A stretch of DNA of 64,000 nucleotides from Paenibacillus assamensis DSM 18201 (lineage in GTDB: Bacteria > Bacillota > Bacilli > Paenibacillales > Paenibacillaceae). Below are positions 45,892 to 56,062 of the stretch, piece after piece; the stretch's first letter is position 1; the number at the start of each line of letters is the position of its first letter. The translations under genes and the position numbers were made by a program. Below the pieces are notes generated by a model. The model had not been told where the DNA came from, made no database searches, and saw nothing but the letters and a program-made list of their open reading frames with translations. The stretch is from the NCBI RefSeq assembly GCF_000422445.1, contig NZ_AULU01000016.1:1-64000 (forward strand). The letters are read 5' to 3'.

Positions 45892-46182
45892 GTGGACATA
45901 CATTTTAAAAAAAGTATATACATGCTCGCTGAACGGAAACCTGTATCTGGTGTGATGGATGTTATTGAAGCACTAGATGTAGTGGGGTGGGGATTGAAGT
46001 GCGTTTCGGGACTATATCTCTATGATGTCCACCTTTGTATAGACAAAACTATGATTTGTCCTTATAGGGAAGACGATTTATTGCAACAAGTTGTAGTTAA
46101 TTGTAATCTAGAGTATCAAAATACTAAACTGATAAACGCAAATAGCCCTTGTACCATTTTGAAAATAAAGCCAAAGCGATGA
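45892..46182 (+). CDS. Small open reading frame, doubtful
   Basis: A 96-codon frame from GTG 45892 lacks a ribosome site. The protein (KPVSGVMDVIEALDVVGWGLKC, YDVHLCIDKTMICPYRED) has no recognised domain. It ends where a terminator starts, which is the only support for it. Confidence 0.3.
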   Translation: MDIHFKKSIYMLAERKPVSGVMDVIEALDVVGWGLKCVSGLYLYDVHLCIDKTMICPYREDDLLQQVVVNCNLEYQNTKLINANSPCTILKIKPKR

Positions 46183-46221
46183 AAGTACGCTGCTGATAAG
46201 CGCGTACTCTCATCGCTTTTT
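46173..46221. terminator. Terminator between the small frame and the permease gene
   Basis: AAAGCGATGAAAGTACGC pairs with GCGTACTCTCATCGCTTTTT. It also lies in the right place to end the convergent permease gene. Confidence 0.8.
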
Positions 46222-46238
46222 CACATCATTGTTCGTAT

Positions 46239-47828
46239 TCATATGTTGAGCATAAGCAGCATGATTGCTAGCAGCGTTGTGGCCGTTAGGCCAATGAATA
46301 CGGGAATCAGATTACGCCGCGCGAGCTCGAACGGGCTGACGCCGCAGATCGCAGCGGCTGGGATGAGCGCCCACGGGATAAGCGTTCCGCCACCGACCCA
46401 GATGGCGGCGACCTGCCCTAGGGCGGTCAAGGTAGCAGTGCCTCCACCAATGGCACTGCCGAACACGCTGGCGACTGAGCCCGCCAGCGAAATGCCAGAG
46501 AAGCCTGAGCCGTCGAGGCCCGTTATCGTGCCGACGGCGGTCATCGTGACAGCGCCAACTGCTGGATGAACGGGCGCATTGTGGGCTAGGGTAACGCCAA
46601 GGTCATTGACGATACCATGCGAACCAGTTGGCAGCACCGAGCCGTACAATTCTGTTAAAGCCGCGTCGCCAAGATAGAAGAACGCGGCGATAGGAATGAC
46701 AGGTCCAAACACTTTAAAGCCAAACAGGAAACCATCGATAAGATGTGTCGTCGTTTGTTCTAATCCTTTTCCACGATAGGTGAGTAGATTGATGAGGAGG
46801 AGAATAAGTACCGCGGTACCACCTACAAGTGCAGTGGCTTCACCACCTTGGAGATTATATCGGAATAAGATCATGACATCGAGCGCAAATAGAAGAACGA
46901 TTAATAGGGCGGATAAACGTTTTAACAGCGGAGTGAGTGCAATAGTGCCCGTCAAAGGGATATCGGTATCGTCACTAGCATTATTAGAGTTATTGGAGCT
47001 ATTAGGATAATCAGGATTATTAGGATGATTAGCGCTGTTATTCTTACTGTCCTTAATGCCCTTATCAGGAGAAGGCCTAGTTTCCGCAGGAGCTGTCATA
47101 TATGCAATATTCGTAGAGTCTGTCTTGCCTACATTTTCTGTAGATTCTACTCGGGTCTCCATTGTACTGCTAGTAGGTTGCAGTCGCCCTGACCTCAAGT
47201 CTCGCCGTATCAACCAAAAGGCTGCGCCTGTCGTTACTGCTCCCATGACCAGTACGAGCGGTAGACTAGCACTAATGACGCTCTCTACGGGAATGCCTGC
47301 GGCATCAGCTGTTAACTTTGGAGCACCTTGGATAATGAAATCGCCGGACAAAGCGATGCCGTGTCCGAACAAGTTCATCGCCATGGCGACAGCGAGCGGC
47401 GGCAGTCCAACTCGGATCGCCGCTGGTAGCAGCACGGCGCCAACAAGCGCAACGGCAGGCGATGGCCAGAAGAACAGACTTATCGTCATCATAACAATGC
47501 CGATTGTCCAATAAGCCATCGCAGGACTGCGCATAAAGCGCGTAAATGGAGCTACGAGCGCTTCGTGAATACCTGAAGTGAGCAGGACGCGGCTCATACC
47601 AACGATAATCGAAATAATAAGTATCGTAGGCATAAGTTCTTTCATGGCATAAATGAACGTAGAAAAAATACCACTGACTGCTGTTACCAGAGAGGAAGTG
47701 GCGAACCAACCGAGAAGCAATATGCCGACGATACAAACAAGTGTCGTATCACGGCGCTTTATTAGACAGCCAATAATAAGCAGGATGAAGGTAAGATAAA
47801 TCCCATGAAGCCAAGATAATTCCATCAC
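46239..47828 (-). CDS. Multi-spanning membrane permease of unknown substrate
   Basis: A 530-aa protein with about 12 hydrophobic segments in two halves, joined by a hydrophilic Asn/Ser/Asp-rich cytoplasmic loop (about 220-310; NSANHPNNPDYPNSSNNSNN) that carries 9-bp-periodic DNA. SLFFWPSPAVALVGAVLLPAAIRVGLPPLAVAMAMNLFGHG and TGLDGSGFSGISLAGSVA with HNAPVHPA look like re-entrant loops of Ion Transporter-superfamily permeases (GntP, Dcu or citrate type). The substrate is unknown. GTG 47828 sits ten bases after GGAGG; ATG 47822 and ATG 47837 are alternatives. Monocistronic. Confidence 0.75.
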   Translation of the reverse strand: MMELSWLHGIYLTFILLIIGCLIKRRDTTLVCIVGILLLGWFATSSLVTAVSGIFSTFIYAMKELMPTILIISIIVGMSRVLLTSGIHEALVAPFTRFMRSPAMAYWTIGIVMMTISLFFWPSPAVALVGAVLLPAAIRVGLPPLAVAMAMNLFGHGIALSGDFIIQGAPKLTADAAGIPVESVISASLPLVLVMGAVTTGAAFWLIRRDLRSGRLQPTSSTMETRVESTENVGKTDSTNIAYMTAPAETRPSPDKGIKDSKNNSANHPNNPDYPNSSNNSNNASDDTDIPLTGTIALTPLLKRLSALLIVLLFALDVMILFRYNLQGGEATALVGGTAVLILLLINLLTYRGKGLEQTTTHLIDGFLFGFKVFGPVIPIAAFFYLGDAALTELYGSVLPTGSHGIVNDLGVTLAHNAPVHPAVGAVTMTAVGTITGLDGSGFSGISLAGSVASVFGSAIGGGTATLTALGQVAAIWVGGGTLIPWALIPAAAICGVSPFELARRNLIPVFIGLTATTLLAIMLLMLNI

Positions 47829-48011
47829 AGTACACATACCTCCTTTAATTCGAAAAGGCTTACATTTGGGTGATCTATCATATGCAGCGACCTATTCTTC
47901 GGAACGTATGGATTGAGATAGAAAATGGATGAACACAAATGCATCGTGCCAAGGATTTACTGTCAAATGATCAACTCGGATCAGAAGAGGAACATCATAA
48001 TTGTTACCTAA

Positions 48012-48057
48012 CAAAAGAGGACCTTCCTAAGCAATAATTTGCTCGGGAAGGTCCTCT
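48012..48057 (-). terminator. Aconitase terminator
   Basis: AGAGGACCTTCC pairs perfectly with GGAAGGTCCTCT; a T-rich tail (CTTTTGTTA) follows on the minus strand. Confidence 0.85.
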
Positions 48058-48074
48058 CTATTTATAAGATTCAA

Positions 48075-50801
48075 TTAAGCATGAGTGCGCATGTTAGCGA
48101 TCATTTGACGAAGAACCGTTTGCAAAATACCGCCATTGCGATAGTAGTCAACGTCAACCATGCTGTCGAGACGTACGATTGCGTTGAAGTCGAACGCTGT
48201 TCCGTCTTCGCGAACAGCTGTTACTTTCACTTGTTGTCCTGGAAGTACTGCGTTGGACAATCCTTCGATCGAGATTACCTCACGACCTGTCAAGCCTAGG
48301 GATGCCCAGCTTTGACCGGCTTCGAATTGAAGTGGCATTACGCCCATACCAACCAAGTTGGAACGGTGAATACGCTCGAAGCTTTCTGCGATAACAGCTT
48401 TGACGCCCAGCAAGTACGTACCTTTCGCAGCCCAGTCACGGGAGCTTCCTGTACCGTACTCTTTACCTGCGATAACGACGAGGTTTTTGCCTTCTGCTTG
48501 ATACTTCATGGAAGCATCGTAGATAGACATGACTTCGTCAGTTGGCAAGTACTTCGTTACGCCGCCTTCTGTACCTGGTGCAACTTGGTTGCGGATACGG
48601 ATGTTCGCGAAAGTACCACGCATCATCACTTCATGGTTACCACGACGTGAGCCGTAGGAGTTGAAGTCTTTGCGTTGTACGCCGTTGTTAATCAAGTATT
48701 CGCCGCCTGGGCTGTCTGCTTTGATGTTACCGGCAGGGGAGATATGGTCCGTTGTAACGGAATCTCCAAGCAACGCCATAATGTTAGCATCTTTGATGTC
48801 TGTAATATCATCCAGATCATCGCCCAAGTTCTCGAAGAACGGTGGGTTCTGAATGTAAGTGGACTTCGGATCCCACTCATATGACTCGCCTTCTGGAACT
48901 TCGATTGCATTCCAACGCTCGTTCTGCGTAAATACGTTCTCGTATTTATCGATGAACATTTGTGGATTGAGTGCTTGAGCAACAGCTTGTTGTACTTCTT
49001 CAGAAGTAGGCCAAATATCTTTCAAGAATACAGGCTCATTGTTCTGATCATAGCCGATTGGATCATTAGCCAAATCGATGTTTACCGTTCCAGCTAGTGC
49101 GTAAGCAACAACGAGCGGTGGAGAAGCCAAGTAGTTAGCTTTTACTTGGGCATGTACGCGACCCTCGAAGTTACGGTTACCGGAAAGAACAGCTGCTACT
49201 GTCATATCGTTGTCTGCAATCGCTTGACCAACTTCATCTGGAAGTGGACCGGAGTTACCGATACAAGTTGCGCAACCGTAACCAGCTACGTGGAAGCCAA
49301 GCGCTTCAAGCGGCTCCAACAAGTTCACTTTCTTCAAGTATTCGGTAACGACGAGAGAACCTGGCGTCAAACTGCTCTTCACGTATTCAGGTTTGACCAA
49401 TCCGCGCTCGACAGCTTTCTTCGCAACAAGACCTGCACCAAGCATTACGCTAGGGTTGGATGTATTTGTACAAGATGTGATTGCTGCGATAACGACCGCA
49501 CCTGTTCCCATCTTGCTAGTTTTGTTATTAGGATGCTGAACGGTAACTTCTTCAGCGATCTTCTCATCGGACAAGCCGTAGCCGCCTTTGTCCAATGGCG
49601 TGCGCAAGATGTCGTTGAACTCTTTCTTCATGTTTGTTAGTTCAACTCGGTCTTGTGGACGCTTTGGTCCTGCTAAGCTCGGTACAACAGAGCCGATATC
49701 AAGCTCGATCGTGTCAGAGAAGATTGGATCTTCCATATCAGGTGTACGGAACATGCCCTGTGCTTTGTAGTACTCTTCAACCAATTGTACTTGCTCCTCT
49801 TTACGGCCAGTTGCACGCAAGAAGTTCAATGTAACGTTATCAACTGGGAAGAAGCCGATTGTAGCGCCATATTCAGGTGCCATGTTCGCAACTGTTGCAC
49901 GGTCTTCCAAGCCAAGCTGCTCAAGGCCAGGGCCGTAGAACTCAACGAATTTACCAACAACGCCTTTTTTACGAAGCATTTGTGTAACGGTTAATGCCAA
50001 GTCAGTTGCTGTTGCGCCTTCTGCCAACTTACCTGTCAATTTGAAGCCAATAACTTCAGGTGTAACGAAGTAAAGTGGTTGTCCAAGCATACCAGCCTCT
50101 GCTTCGATACCGCCAACACCCCAACCAACAACACCAAGACCGTTGATCATTGTTGTATGAGAGTCTGTACCTACTAGAGAGTCAGGGAAAACTTCAGTTA
50201 CTCCATCTACTTCTTTCGTAGCTGCTACAGAAGCAAGGTACTCCAAGTTAACTTGGTGAACGATACCTGTAGCTGGAGGCACAGCACGGAAGTTATCGAA
50301 CGCTGTTTGTGCCCAACGAAGGAAGCGGTAACGTTCTTCGTTGCGTTCGAACTCGATGTTCATATTATATTCAAGAGCGTCTTTATTACCGAATGCATCT
50401 ACCATGACAGAGTGGTCGATGACGAGGTCTACTGGAACGAGCGGGTTGATCTTCTTCGGATCGCCGCCTGCTTTTTTAACCGTGTCGCGCATTGCTGCCA
50501 AGTCTACGACAACAGGAACACCTGTGAAGTCTTGCAAAACGATACGTGCAGGGATGAACGGAATCTCTTTGTTTCCATCACGCTCTTCAGCCCAGTTCGC
50601 GATTTGTTTAACGTGTTCTTGTGTAATTGCACGACCGTCGAATTGACGAATAGCTGCCTCAAGAAGAACTTTAATAGAGAACGGTAGGCGAGAAATACTG
50701 TTGAATCCTTGCGTGTTTAGTGCATCCAAGCTGTAGTAACGATAGGACTTGCTTCCGACTGTCAGCTCGCGCTGAGCGGAATATGCATTATTTCTTGTCA
50801 T
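48075..50801 (-). CDS. acnA: Aconitate hydratase
   Basis: It isomerises citrate to isocitrate in the TCA cycle and, when iron-starved, may bind RNA. The protein has 908 aa, the length of the AcnA/IRP type. The three 4Fe-4S Cys are in SCTNTSNPS and [34 protein letters not shown] and [20 protein letters not shown] (the swivel domain) are classic. ATG 50801 follows AAGGAGGTCC; the frame extends six codons further. Large antisense open frames over this gene are shadows of codon bias. The gene is monocistronic. Confidence 0.96.
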   Translation of the reverse strand: MTRNNAYSAQRELTVGSKSYRYYSLDALNTQGFNSISRLPFSIKVLLEAAIRQFDGRAITQEHVKQIANWAEERDGNKEIPFIPARIVLQDFTGVPVVVDLAAMRDTVKKAGGDPKKINPLVPVDLVIDHSVMVDAFGNKDALEYNMNIEFERNEERYRFLRWAQTAFDNFRAVPPATGIVHQVNLEYLASVAATKEVDGVTEVFPDSLVGTDSHTTMINGLGVVGWGVGGIEAEAGMLGQPLYFVTPEVIGFKLTGKLAEGATATDLALTVTQMLRKKGVVGKFVEFYGPGLEQLGLEDRATVANMAPEYGATIGFFPVDNVTLNFLRATGRKEEQVQLVEEYYKAQGMFRTPDMEDPIFSDTIELDIGSVVPSLAGPKRPQDRVELTNMKKEFNDILRTPLDKGGYGLSDEKIAEEVTVQHPNNKTSKMGTGAVVIAAITSCTNTSNPSVMLGAGLVAKKAVERGLVKPEYVKSSLTPGSLVVTEYLKKVNLLEPLEALGFHVAGYGCATCIGNSGPLPDEVGQAIADNDMTVAAVLSGNRNFEGRVHAQVKANYLASPPLVVAYALAGTVNIDLANDPIGYDQNNEPVFLKDIWPTSEEVQQAVAQALNPQMFIDKYENVFTQNERWNAIEVPEGESYEWDPKSTYIQNPPFFENLGDDLDDITDIKDANIMALLGDSVTTDHISPAGNIKADSPGGEYLINNGVQRKDFNSYGSRRGNHEVMMRGTFANIRIRNQVAPGTEGGVTKYLPTDEVMSIYDASMKYQAEGKNLVVIAGKEYGTGSSRDWAAKGTYLLGVKAVIAESFERIHRSNLVGMGVMPLQFEAGQSWASLGLTGREVISIEGLSNAVLPGQQVKVTAVREDGTAFDFNAIVRLDSMVDVDYYRNGGILQTVLRQMIANMRTHA

Positions 50802-51068
50802 GTAAAGGACCTCCTTCATGGTTGTGATTGCAATATCTAGTTAGTGGTAATCGTTGTAAACTCCTCAATTCCTCTTTATCAAATGAGAATGTTTCATCTA
50901 ATGAAACCCCATTTCATATTTACAATACAAGTATATCGTTTCTAGTGACGCTGGTAAAGATGTTTTCCTTCAAAAATATGCCTAAATGTTTCACATCGAC
51001 ATGTACAAGACAAGTTGGGCATACATATGAATTTAGATGAATAGGCGATGGACAGGGGAGGCAGGAAG

Positions 51069-52067
51069 ATGAGGCAGGCATGGAAGACGACATTATATGC
51101 TTATGTGGAACAACATAACCGACACGAAGTAGACGAACGTCCTCAAGCACTTCTTACGCCAATTACGGATAGAAGATATGTGCTCATGATGAGTGAGCGC
51201 AGGCAGCGGTTGCGTGAATGGTATCGGAGGCGTGATCTTGAGCCGATTAAGTCCCAGACGAAGGCCAAATTAAATCGTGTGCGTGAGACAGAAGGTGAAG
51301 TGCATGTTGACTTGGAATTCCATGTTCAGCGTATCGGCCAGCAAAAAGGAAATACATTAATAGAAGAGCGACTGGAATCGGAACGAGTTGTCCTAGTCAA
51401 GGAAGGGGGAGACTGGGTAATTGCCCAGATTGAGCATGCTACCCCAGAACGGAAGCCGATGTCGACGCTCCTACAAGATAAAAAGCTGATGCAGGAGCAT
51501 CGGTCTGCAACGCGGCCATTTTTAAATCGAAATGTGCTTGGTCACTCCAAACCAGCCAATCTGACGCCTTATCGCCGTGAAATGGCTGTGGAGTATGCAG
51601 AATTGTATTGGAATGAACCCAACCCTCAATTTTTACAATTCGAGGTCGATTGCACGAACTATGTATCACAATGTCTCTTTGCAGGTGGAGCACCCATGAA
51701 CTATACTGGTAAAAGAGAATTAGGCTGGTGGTACAGAGGGATGATAGCGGATCGCGAAGCGTGGAGCTACAGTTGGGCGGTATCCAATAGCTTAGAGATT
51801 TATTTGACGTATAATCAGTCAGGACTGCGAGCAATTGCAGTGGATCACCCGAAAGAACTGAAGCTTGGAGATGTTATCCTTTATGATTGGGATGGCAACG
51901 GACACTATCAGCACAGTTCAATTGTAACTTCGTTTGACCTGAATGGTATGCCGCTCGTGAACGCTCATACGACGAACAGTCGTCACCGTTACTGGGATTA
52001 TCAAGATTCTTACGCATGGACGGAAGCGACAGCGTATCGCTTTTTCCACATAACAGACGTATTCTAA
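51069..52067 (+). CDS. Putative amidase-domain protein (Amidase_6-like)
   Basis: A 332-aa protein. The N-terminal part (1-170) is charged, with a beta-rich stretch and ERKP. The C-terminal part (about 175-325) fits the putative amidase domain PF12671: YRREMAVEYAELYWNEPNP, then VDCTNYVSQCL (candidate nucleophile Cys), QHSSIVTS (His) and NAHTTNSRHRYW. These are the Cys-His-Asn elements of cysteine amidases. No signal peptide was seen. ATG 51069 is eight bases after AGGGGAGG, better than ATG 51048. Confidence 0.83.
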   Translation: MRQAWKTTLYAYVEQHNRHEVDERPQALLTPITDRRYVLMMSERRQRLREWYRRRDLEPIKSQTKAKLNRVRETEGEVHVDLEFHVQRIGQQKGNTLIEERLESERVVLVKEGGDWVIAQIEHATPERKPMSTLLQDKKLMQEHRSATRPFLNRNVLGHSKPANLTPYRREMAVEYAELYWNEPNPQFLQFEVDCTNYVSQCLFAGGAPMNYTGKRELGWWYRGMIADREAWSYSWAVSNSLEIYLTYNQSGLRAIAVDHPKELKLGDVILYDWDGNGHYQHSSIVTSFDLNGMPLVNAHTTNSRHRYWDYQDSYAWTEATAYRFFHITDVF

Positions 52068-52176
52068 CCGCTTGAAGTTATGAATTGCATGTTGCCGGTA
52101 TTTTGGTACAGTCAGCAAAGCCTAAGGTGCGTCATGGATAGACTAACTGCGCGATATGCGCTAAATGGAGGGGCTT

Positions 52177-53286
52177 ATGGATAAACAACGTAAAATGCGC
52201 GTCGGCCTTGTATACGGCGGCAAATCCGGAGAACATGAAGTATCGTTATCAACAGCGTTCGCGGTTATGAATGCTTTTGATTTTGACAAATATGAAATGA
52301 TCCCATTCTTTATTACACAGGCAGGGGAATGGCGTGTAGGCAGTTTGATGAACGCTCCATTTGCAGATAAAGAACAATTGAAGCTGTTGGATGCAAAAGG
52401 TGGCACGGTACAGGCTATGGATATGTTGTTCCGCAGCTTGGATCGAAGTGCTGGTACAGCAGCTGAATCTGTCATCGATGTTATGTTCCCGCTCATTCAT
52501 GGAACGAATGGTGAAGATGGTACGATTCAAGGCTTGTTCGAGATGGCAAATGTCCCTTATGTAGGCGCAGGCGTACTGGCTTCAGCTGTCGGCATGGATA
52601 AGGCGTTTATGAAGCTTGTGTTTGCAGATGCAGGTTTGCCACAAGTTCAGTATGTTCATTTTATCGGTGCAGAATGGAACCGTGATCAGGAACAGATCTT
52701 GCGTCAAACGGAAGAGGAGCTTGGCTATCCTTGCTTCATTAAGCCAGCTAATCTTGGCTCATCTGTAGGCATATCGAAGGCGCGCAATCGTGCAGAACTG
52801 ATCGCAGCTATCGAGCTTGCTCTACAATATGATCGCAAGGTCATTATCGAAGAATTTGTAGATGCTCGTGAGGTTGAGGTAAGTGTATTGGGCAATGACG
52901 AACCGCAGGCTTCTGTAACGGGTGAAATTATTTCTTCCAATGAGTTCTACGATTACAAAGCTAAATATATTGATGGCAAATCCGGTATGCAAATCCCAGC
53001 CGAGCTCGATGCTGAATTGGCAGCTAGCATTCGTGAGATGGCAGTTCGTGCGTATCGTGCGATTGATGGTTCTGGACTGTCTCGTGTAGACTTCTTCGTG
53101 CGCCGTTCCGATAGTCAGGTATTTATTAATGAAGTAAATACAATGCCAGGTTTCACCCCGTACAGTATGTATCCATTGATGTGGAAAGAAACGGGCAAGC
53201 CATATCAGCAATTGTTGGATGATTTGATTGAGCTGGCATTGAATCGTTATGCAGCGAAGCAGAAGCTTCATTATGTGAATGTGTAG
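52177..53286 (+). CDS. ddl: D-alanine--D-alanine ligase
   Basis: It makes the D-Ala-D-Ala dipeptide for peptidoglycan using ATP. The 369-aa protein has the N-terminal VGLVYGGKSGEHEVSLSTA, PLIHGTNGEDGTIQGLFE, the ATP-grasp core (YPCFIKPANLGSSVGISKA, KVIIEEFVDAREVEVSVLG) and the C-terminal FINEVNTMPGFTPYSMYP metal/ATP site. ATG 52177 follows GGAGGGG. A good terminator lies at 53343. Whether it makes D-Ala-D-Lac cannot be read from sequence by eye. Confidence 0.95.
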   Translation: MDKQRKMRVGLVYGGKSGEHEVSLSTAFAVMNAFDFDKYEMIPFFITQAGEWRVGSLMNAPFADKEQLKLLDAKGGTVQAMDMLFRSLDRSAGTAAESVIDVMFPLIHGTNGEDGTIQGLFEMANVPYVGAGVLASAVGMDKAFMKLVFADAGLPQVQYVHFIGAEWNRDQEQILRQTEEELGYPCFIKPANLGSSVGISKARNRAELIAAIELALQYDRKVIIEEFVDAREVEVSVLGNDEPQASVTGEIISSNEFYDYKAKYIDGKSGMQIPAELDAELAASIREMAVRAYRAIDGSGLSRVDFFVRRSDSQVFINEVNTMPGFTPYSMYPLMWKETGKPYQQLLDDLIELALNRYAAKQKLHYVNV

Positions 53287-53342
53287 CTGTATCTGTCCAT
53301 CACATCTATCATTTCAGCAGTGTGAATAAATATTTAGGTAGG

Positions 53343-53388
53343 AGCGTGCTCTCAACTTACTTCGTGTAAGTTGTCGGCACGCTTTTTT
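53343..53388 (+). terminator. ddl terminator
   Basis: AGCGTGC pairs with GCACGCT, with inner CAACTTAC/GTAAGTTG around TTCGT, followed by TTTTT. Confidence 0.85.
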
Positions 53389-53459
53389 GTGATAGAGATG
53401 AAAGTGCAGTGCCGTGGACATACTGATTCCTATATAAGTATCTACGGAGGGAATTAGAT

Positions 53460-53948
53460 ATGAAACGGAAAGCTTCCAAACTCGTCATGTTGGGTGTTAT
53501 TGTGGCTACCAATATATTTGTAGCCATACATGTAGGAGCCTATGCAAGTAAAGAGGTGTTCTCTGCTTATACGTCTCTTTCAGCTGGGGAACAGGGCTCG
53601 ATTCAAGAACAGAGAGCGCGACCTATTGGGAAAGAGCATATTGGTTTGAAAATGAAGAAGCTTCAATTAAGTGAGGTGCTCGTGGAGCTTGGATTGGGGG
53701 CAGATGCCTGGCACAAGGCAACGGCGGAAGGTAAGTCACTCGTTGAGTACGCGCATACGAAAGGGATAGAACGGCAGACCATTGTCCAGAAGATGAACGC
53801 TCGAATTCATGAAAAGCTAGAGCAAGAGGACCGAGTTCGCAAGCTGCCAGCGAGTAAACGAGACCGTTTGAAGAAGATGCTGGAGCTGCGTATGGAGCGG
53901 CTTATTGATCGCAAGTTGAATGAAAAGGAATTGCTTCGTATTAGTTGA
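53460..53948 (+). CDS. Exported protein of unknown function
   Basis: A 162-aa basic protein with one N-terminal hydrophobic segment (LVMLGVIVATNIFVAIHVGAY) that is a signal anchor or peptide. The rest is helical and rich in Lys, Arg and Glu (KKLQLSEVLVELGLGADAW, ASKRDRLKKMLELRMERLID), with coiled-coil character. I recognise no family. ATG 53460 is preceded by GGAGGGA. Confidence 0.65.
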   Translation: MKRKASKLVMLGVIVATNIFVAIHVGAYASKEVFSAYTSLSAGEQGSIQEQRARPIGKEHIGLKMKKLQLSEVLVELGLGADAWHKATAEGKSLVEYAHTKGIERQTIVQKMNARIHEKLEQEDRVRKLPASKRDRLKKMLELRMERLIDRKLNEKELLRIS

Positions 53949-54091
53949 TTGTGGGCAGTAAATTGCGATTTGTTGATTATGGTGCCTCTTTACTTATTTA
54001 TGAATATGGAGGGTTTGCCTTATCTCACATTGCCATCCGATAATGTTTCGTGCTTCAATAGACGTATAAGATGCAGAGAGGAGCGGTTATT

Positions 54092-54412
54092 GTGGGGTTC
54101 CAGACAGAGTTCAATTCGGTATGCAAATTCAAAAGCGAGCAAGAGTTGTACGAATTATTAGAATATGGACGCGGGAAAATGAAGAAATCGGGCTTGCGTA
54201 TTTTCCCAACAGGTCAGAAGGTAATCGCGTATACACCAGATAATACAGCAGTAGCCATTGTCAAAATCGTTGCTTCTATCGCGGAAATTAACTTTCAAGG
54301 AGAAGAAGTAACAGAGGTTGAGATGGAGTTAGTGCGCAAGCTGACAGATGAAGAGTCACGCATTCAAACGGCGTTAGCTTTTGAAATGTTTTTTGGTGAG
54401 CAGAAAGCATAA
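54092..54412 (+). CDS. Small conserved-looking protein of unknown function
   Basis: A 106-aa soluble protein from GTG 54092 (AGAGGAG ten bases upstream; the open frame starts at ATG 54071). The order of strands and helices (GLRIFPTGQKVIAYTPDNTA, VAIVKIVASIAEINFQGEEVTEVEMELVRKL) suggests a small alpha/beta protein. I do not recognise the family. A terminator follows at 54456. Confidence 0.6.
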   Translation: MGFQTEFNSVCKFKSEQELYELLEYGRGKMKKSGLRIFPTGQKVIAYTPDNTAVAIVKIVASIAEINFQGEEVTEVEMELVRKLTDEESRIQTALAFEMFFGEQKA

Positions 54413-54455
54413 GTCGGCTCTTGTTCGGCATTAACCTATGGCTTTACGATAATAA

Positions 54456-54486
54456 AGTCCATTCCTATGCGGGATGGGCTTTTTTG
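54456..54486 (+). terminator. Terminator
   Basis: AGTCCATTCC pairs with GGGATGGGCT around TATGC, followed by TTTTT. Confidence 0.8.
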
Positions 54487-55061
54487 TATGAAATGAGGTT
54501 GCATTACGTCACTAGGAATGCGGCAGTGTTACGGATAAGGCGTGGGTAAGTCATGGATGAGTCATGGGACATTCAAGGACAGAACGAAAAAACGTCAAAG
54601 AATATCCAACAAGGATGGCAAGAAAACGCAAAAGGAAATCCATTATAGCGAAATGATTTTACACAAAAATAAGAACAAATGTTCTCGATTAATTAATAGG
54701 AATCCCATCAAGCGTTTTGTTCTAGACATGTTACATTAATATTACGAATTCAAACGCAAACGACACACCGGTTCCACAATGGATCAAAGGCGCGGGCAGG
54801 CGCAGAACATGTGTGATTCGGTTTGTGTTTGATTTTTGTGAATATGTCCAGTTAACTAAGTGAGACTTATGAAAAATAGCGAAGAGACAAAATGATAGAA
54901 GTCATACAAAGATGCTTGATAAACATTTAAACGAATTTAAATAGTGTAATAAAACATTAACAACTTAGCAGTTCAGCACGTTTCGAAACAATTTTAAGTA
55001 GGTTAATGATGGTTAACTGATATGAATAATAACAACGATAAATAGAAGGGAGATTGGAACA
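54487..55061. other. Intergenic A+T-rich region
   Basis: About 570 bp. A 65-codon open frame (54542-54739) has Lys/Arg-rich composition and no ribosome site, so it is not called. The stretch 54900-55055 is very A+T-rich and probably holds the promoter of the small gene at 55062, but no clear -10/-35 pair could be fixed. Confidence 0.5.
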
Positions 55062-55202
55062 ATGGAATTTTGGAAATATGCATTCGATATGAAGTGGATC
55101 AACGCGGATATTCTTCGTAAAGCTGTGCGAACAGGGAACAACCCATCTGGAGAGATAACACCAGAACAATACCTTGAAATTACATCAATTAGCTATGTGT
55201 AA
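55062..55202 (+). CDS. XkdX-like small phage-type protein
   Basis: A 46-aa protein with GAAGGGAG before ATG. WKYAFDMKWINADILRKAV and GEITPEQYLEITSISYV match the pattern of XkdX-like proteins of Bacillus phages and defective prophages (W..A...G...DLR..V..G.ITPEQY.EITG..Y). Its function in phage particles is unknown. It stands alone here with a terminator right behind it (55214), without other phage structural genes, so it is a remnant or a domesticated gene. Confidence 0.6.
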   Translation: MEFWKYAFDMKWINADILRKAVRTGNNPSGEITPEQYLEITSISYV

Positions 55203-55213
55203 CACGCCTCTTC

Positions 55214-55240
55214 TAGCCCCTGGATAAGTCTGGGGCTTTT
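55214..55240 (+). terminator. Terminator of the XkdX-like gene
   Basis: AGCCCC pairs with GGGGCT around a loop of about 11 bases, followed by TTTT. Confidence 0.7.
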
Positions 55241-55381
55241 ATTTGTTTAAATAGGAGAAAATTATATTTCAATTCTAGTTGTATGGAAAAAGAGATATAT
55301 GAAAAAGAACTTGAATAAGAACGTTTGTTCTCATATAATGAAAGTATAAATACTGCATATGTGAACAAAGGCGGTGCTACG

Positions 55382-55840
55382 ATGCTTTGTGGCGTATCTT
55401 TCGATCTTCCGGATTTAGACAAGGAAGCGACTCGTAGAAACGTTGAGGCGGTACTGGAAAAATACCGGATGTACAAGCAAATTGGCTATGAAGTGAAAGA
55501 AACGAGACTGACCTCTTCCTACACGGTGCGTTCTCATGGGCTGACGAATCGAGTAACGGATCAGACGGGGGAGATTGCTGCCGACAATGTTGATATTTCT
55601 GAGAAGATGCGTAGCTATTGCGAGCGAGTGGAGAAAGCTGCACAGCGCTTGCCTGAGAAGGAACGGCAGATTATTACCGAACGCTATTTGAAGGAAGACG
55701 GTGTTTATGACTACCAAGTGTACAGCTTTACGTTCGATCCTCCTTTATCTGAGTACAGTTACTACAAGCTAAAGTGGAAGGCCATTTCCAAGTTAGCCAT
55801 TTCTCTTAATGTTCAGGTGTTTGTTGACCCAACCTCTTGA
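55382..55840 (+). CDS. ArpU-family transcriptional regulator-like protein
   Basis: A 152-aa protein resembling ArpU, found in phages of Gram-positive bacteria as a late regulator of lysis/packaging genes. FDLPDLDKEATRRNVEAVLEKYRMYKQIG is the conserved N-terminus. VEKAAQRLPEKERQIITERYL is sigma-region-4-like, and EYSYYKLKWKAISKLAISLN the final helix-turn-helix. It is isolated from other phage genes except the XkdX-like gene 180 bp upstream. ATG 55382 is chosen over the open-frame start at 55325. Confidence 0.75.
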   Translation: MLCGVSFDLPDLDKEATRRNVEAVLEKYRMYKQIGYEVKETRLTSSYTVRSHGLTNRVTDQTGEIAADNVDISEKMRSYCERVEKAAQRLPEKERQIITERYLKEDGVYDYQVYSFTFDPPLSEYSYYKLKWKAISKLAISLNVQVFVDPTS

Positions 55841-55844
55841 TTGG
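55829..55844 (+). repeat. 16-bp direct repeat, left copy
   Basis: CCAACCTCTTGATTGG overlaps the end of the ArpU-like gene; 15 of 16 bases recur at 56007, 178 bp downstream. Confidence 0.6.
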
Positions 55845-56006
55845 TATCTTCCGAAAATACACGCGTGCACATAGCCGGTGGACGTTTATTTCTCCGGCTT
55901 CGTGCAGTGAAGTCTGTTTATATAATCTTCGTTCTCCTTTCCAGCTTGAGTTGTCCACATGTATAAATTCCTCCATTTCGGCTTTATTCGTATCTCCGAG
56001 TATGAT

Positions 56007-56022
56007 CCAATCTCTTGATTGG
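56007..56022 (+). repeat. 16-bp direct repeat, right copy
   Basis: CCAATCTCTTGATTGG is also a perfect inverted repeat (CCAATC-TCTT-GATTGG). The 178-bp piece between the copies has no confirmed gene; a minus-strand frame of 79 codons covers it but lacks support. Confidence 0.6.
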
Positions 56023-56062
56023 GATGCTAGTAAGTAGCAAATCAAACATTGGAGGTACAGCT

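Noticed and set aside
50253-50687. Long plus-strand open frame opposite acnA
   Set aside because: It lies antisense inside a clear aconitase gene, has no ribosome site, and its amino acid content (Cys- and His-rich) is that of a shadow frame.
54542-54739. 65-codon frame, Lys/Arg-rich
   Set aside because: No ribosome site, no hydrophobic core or known pattern; it appears by chance in an A+T-rich spacer.
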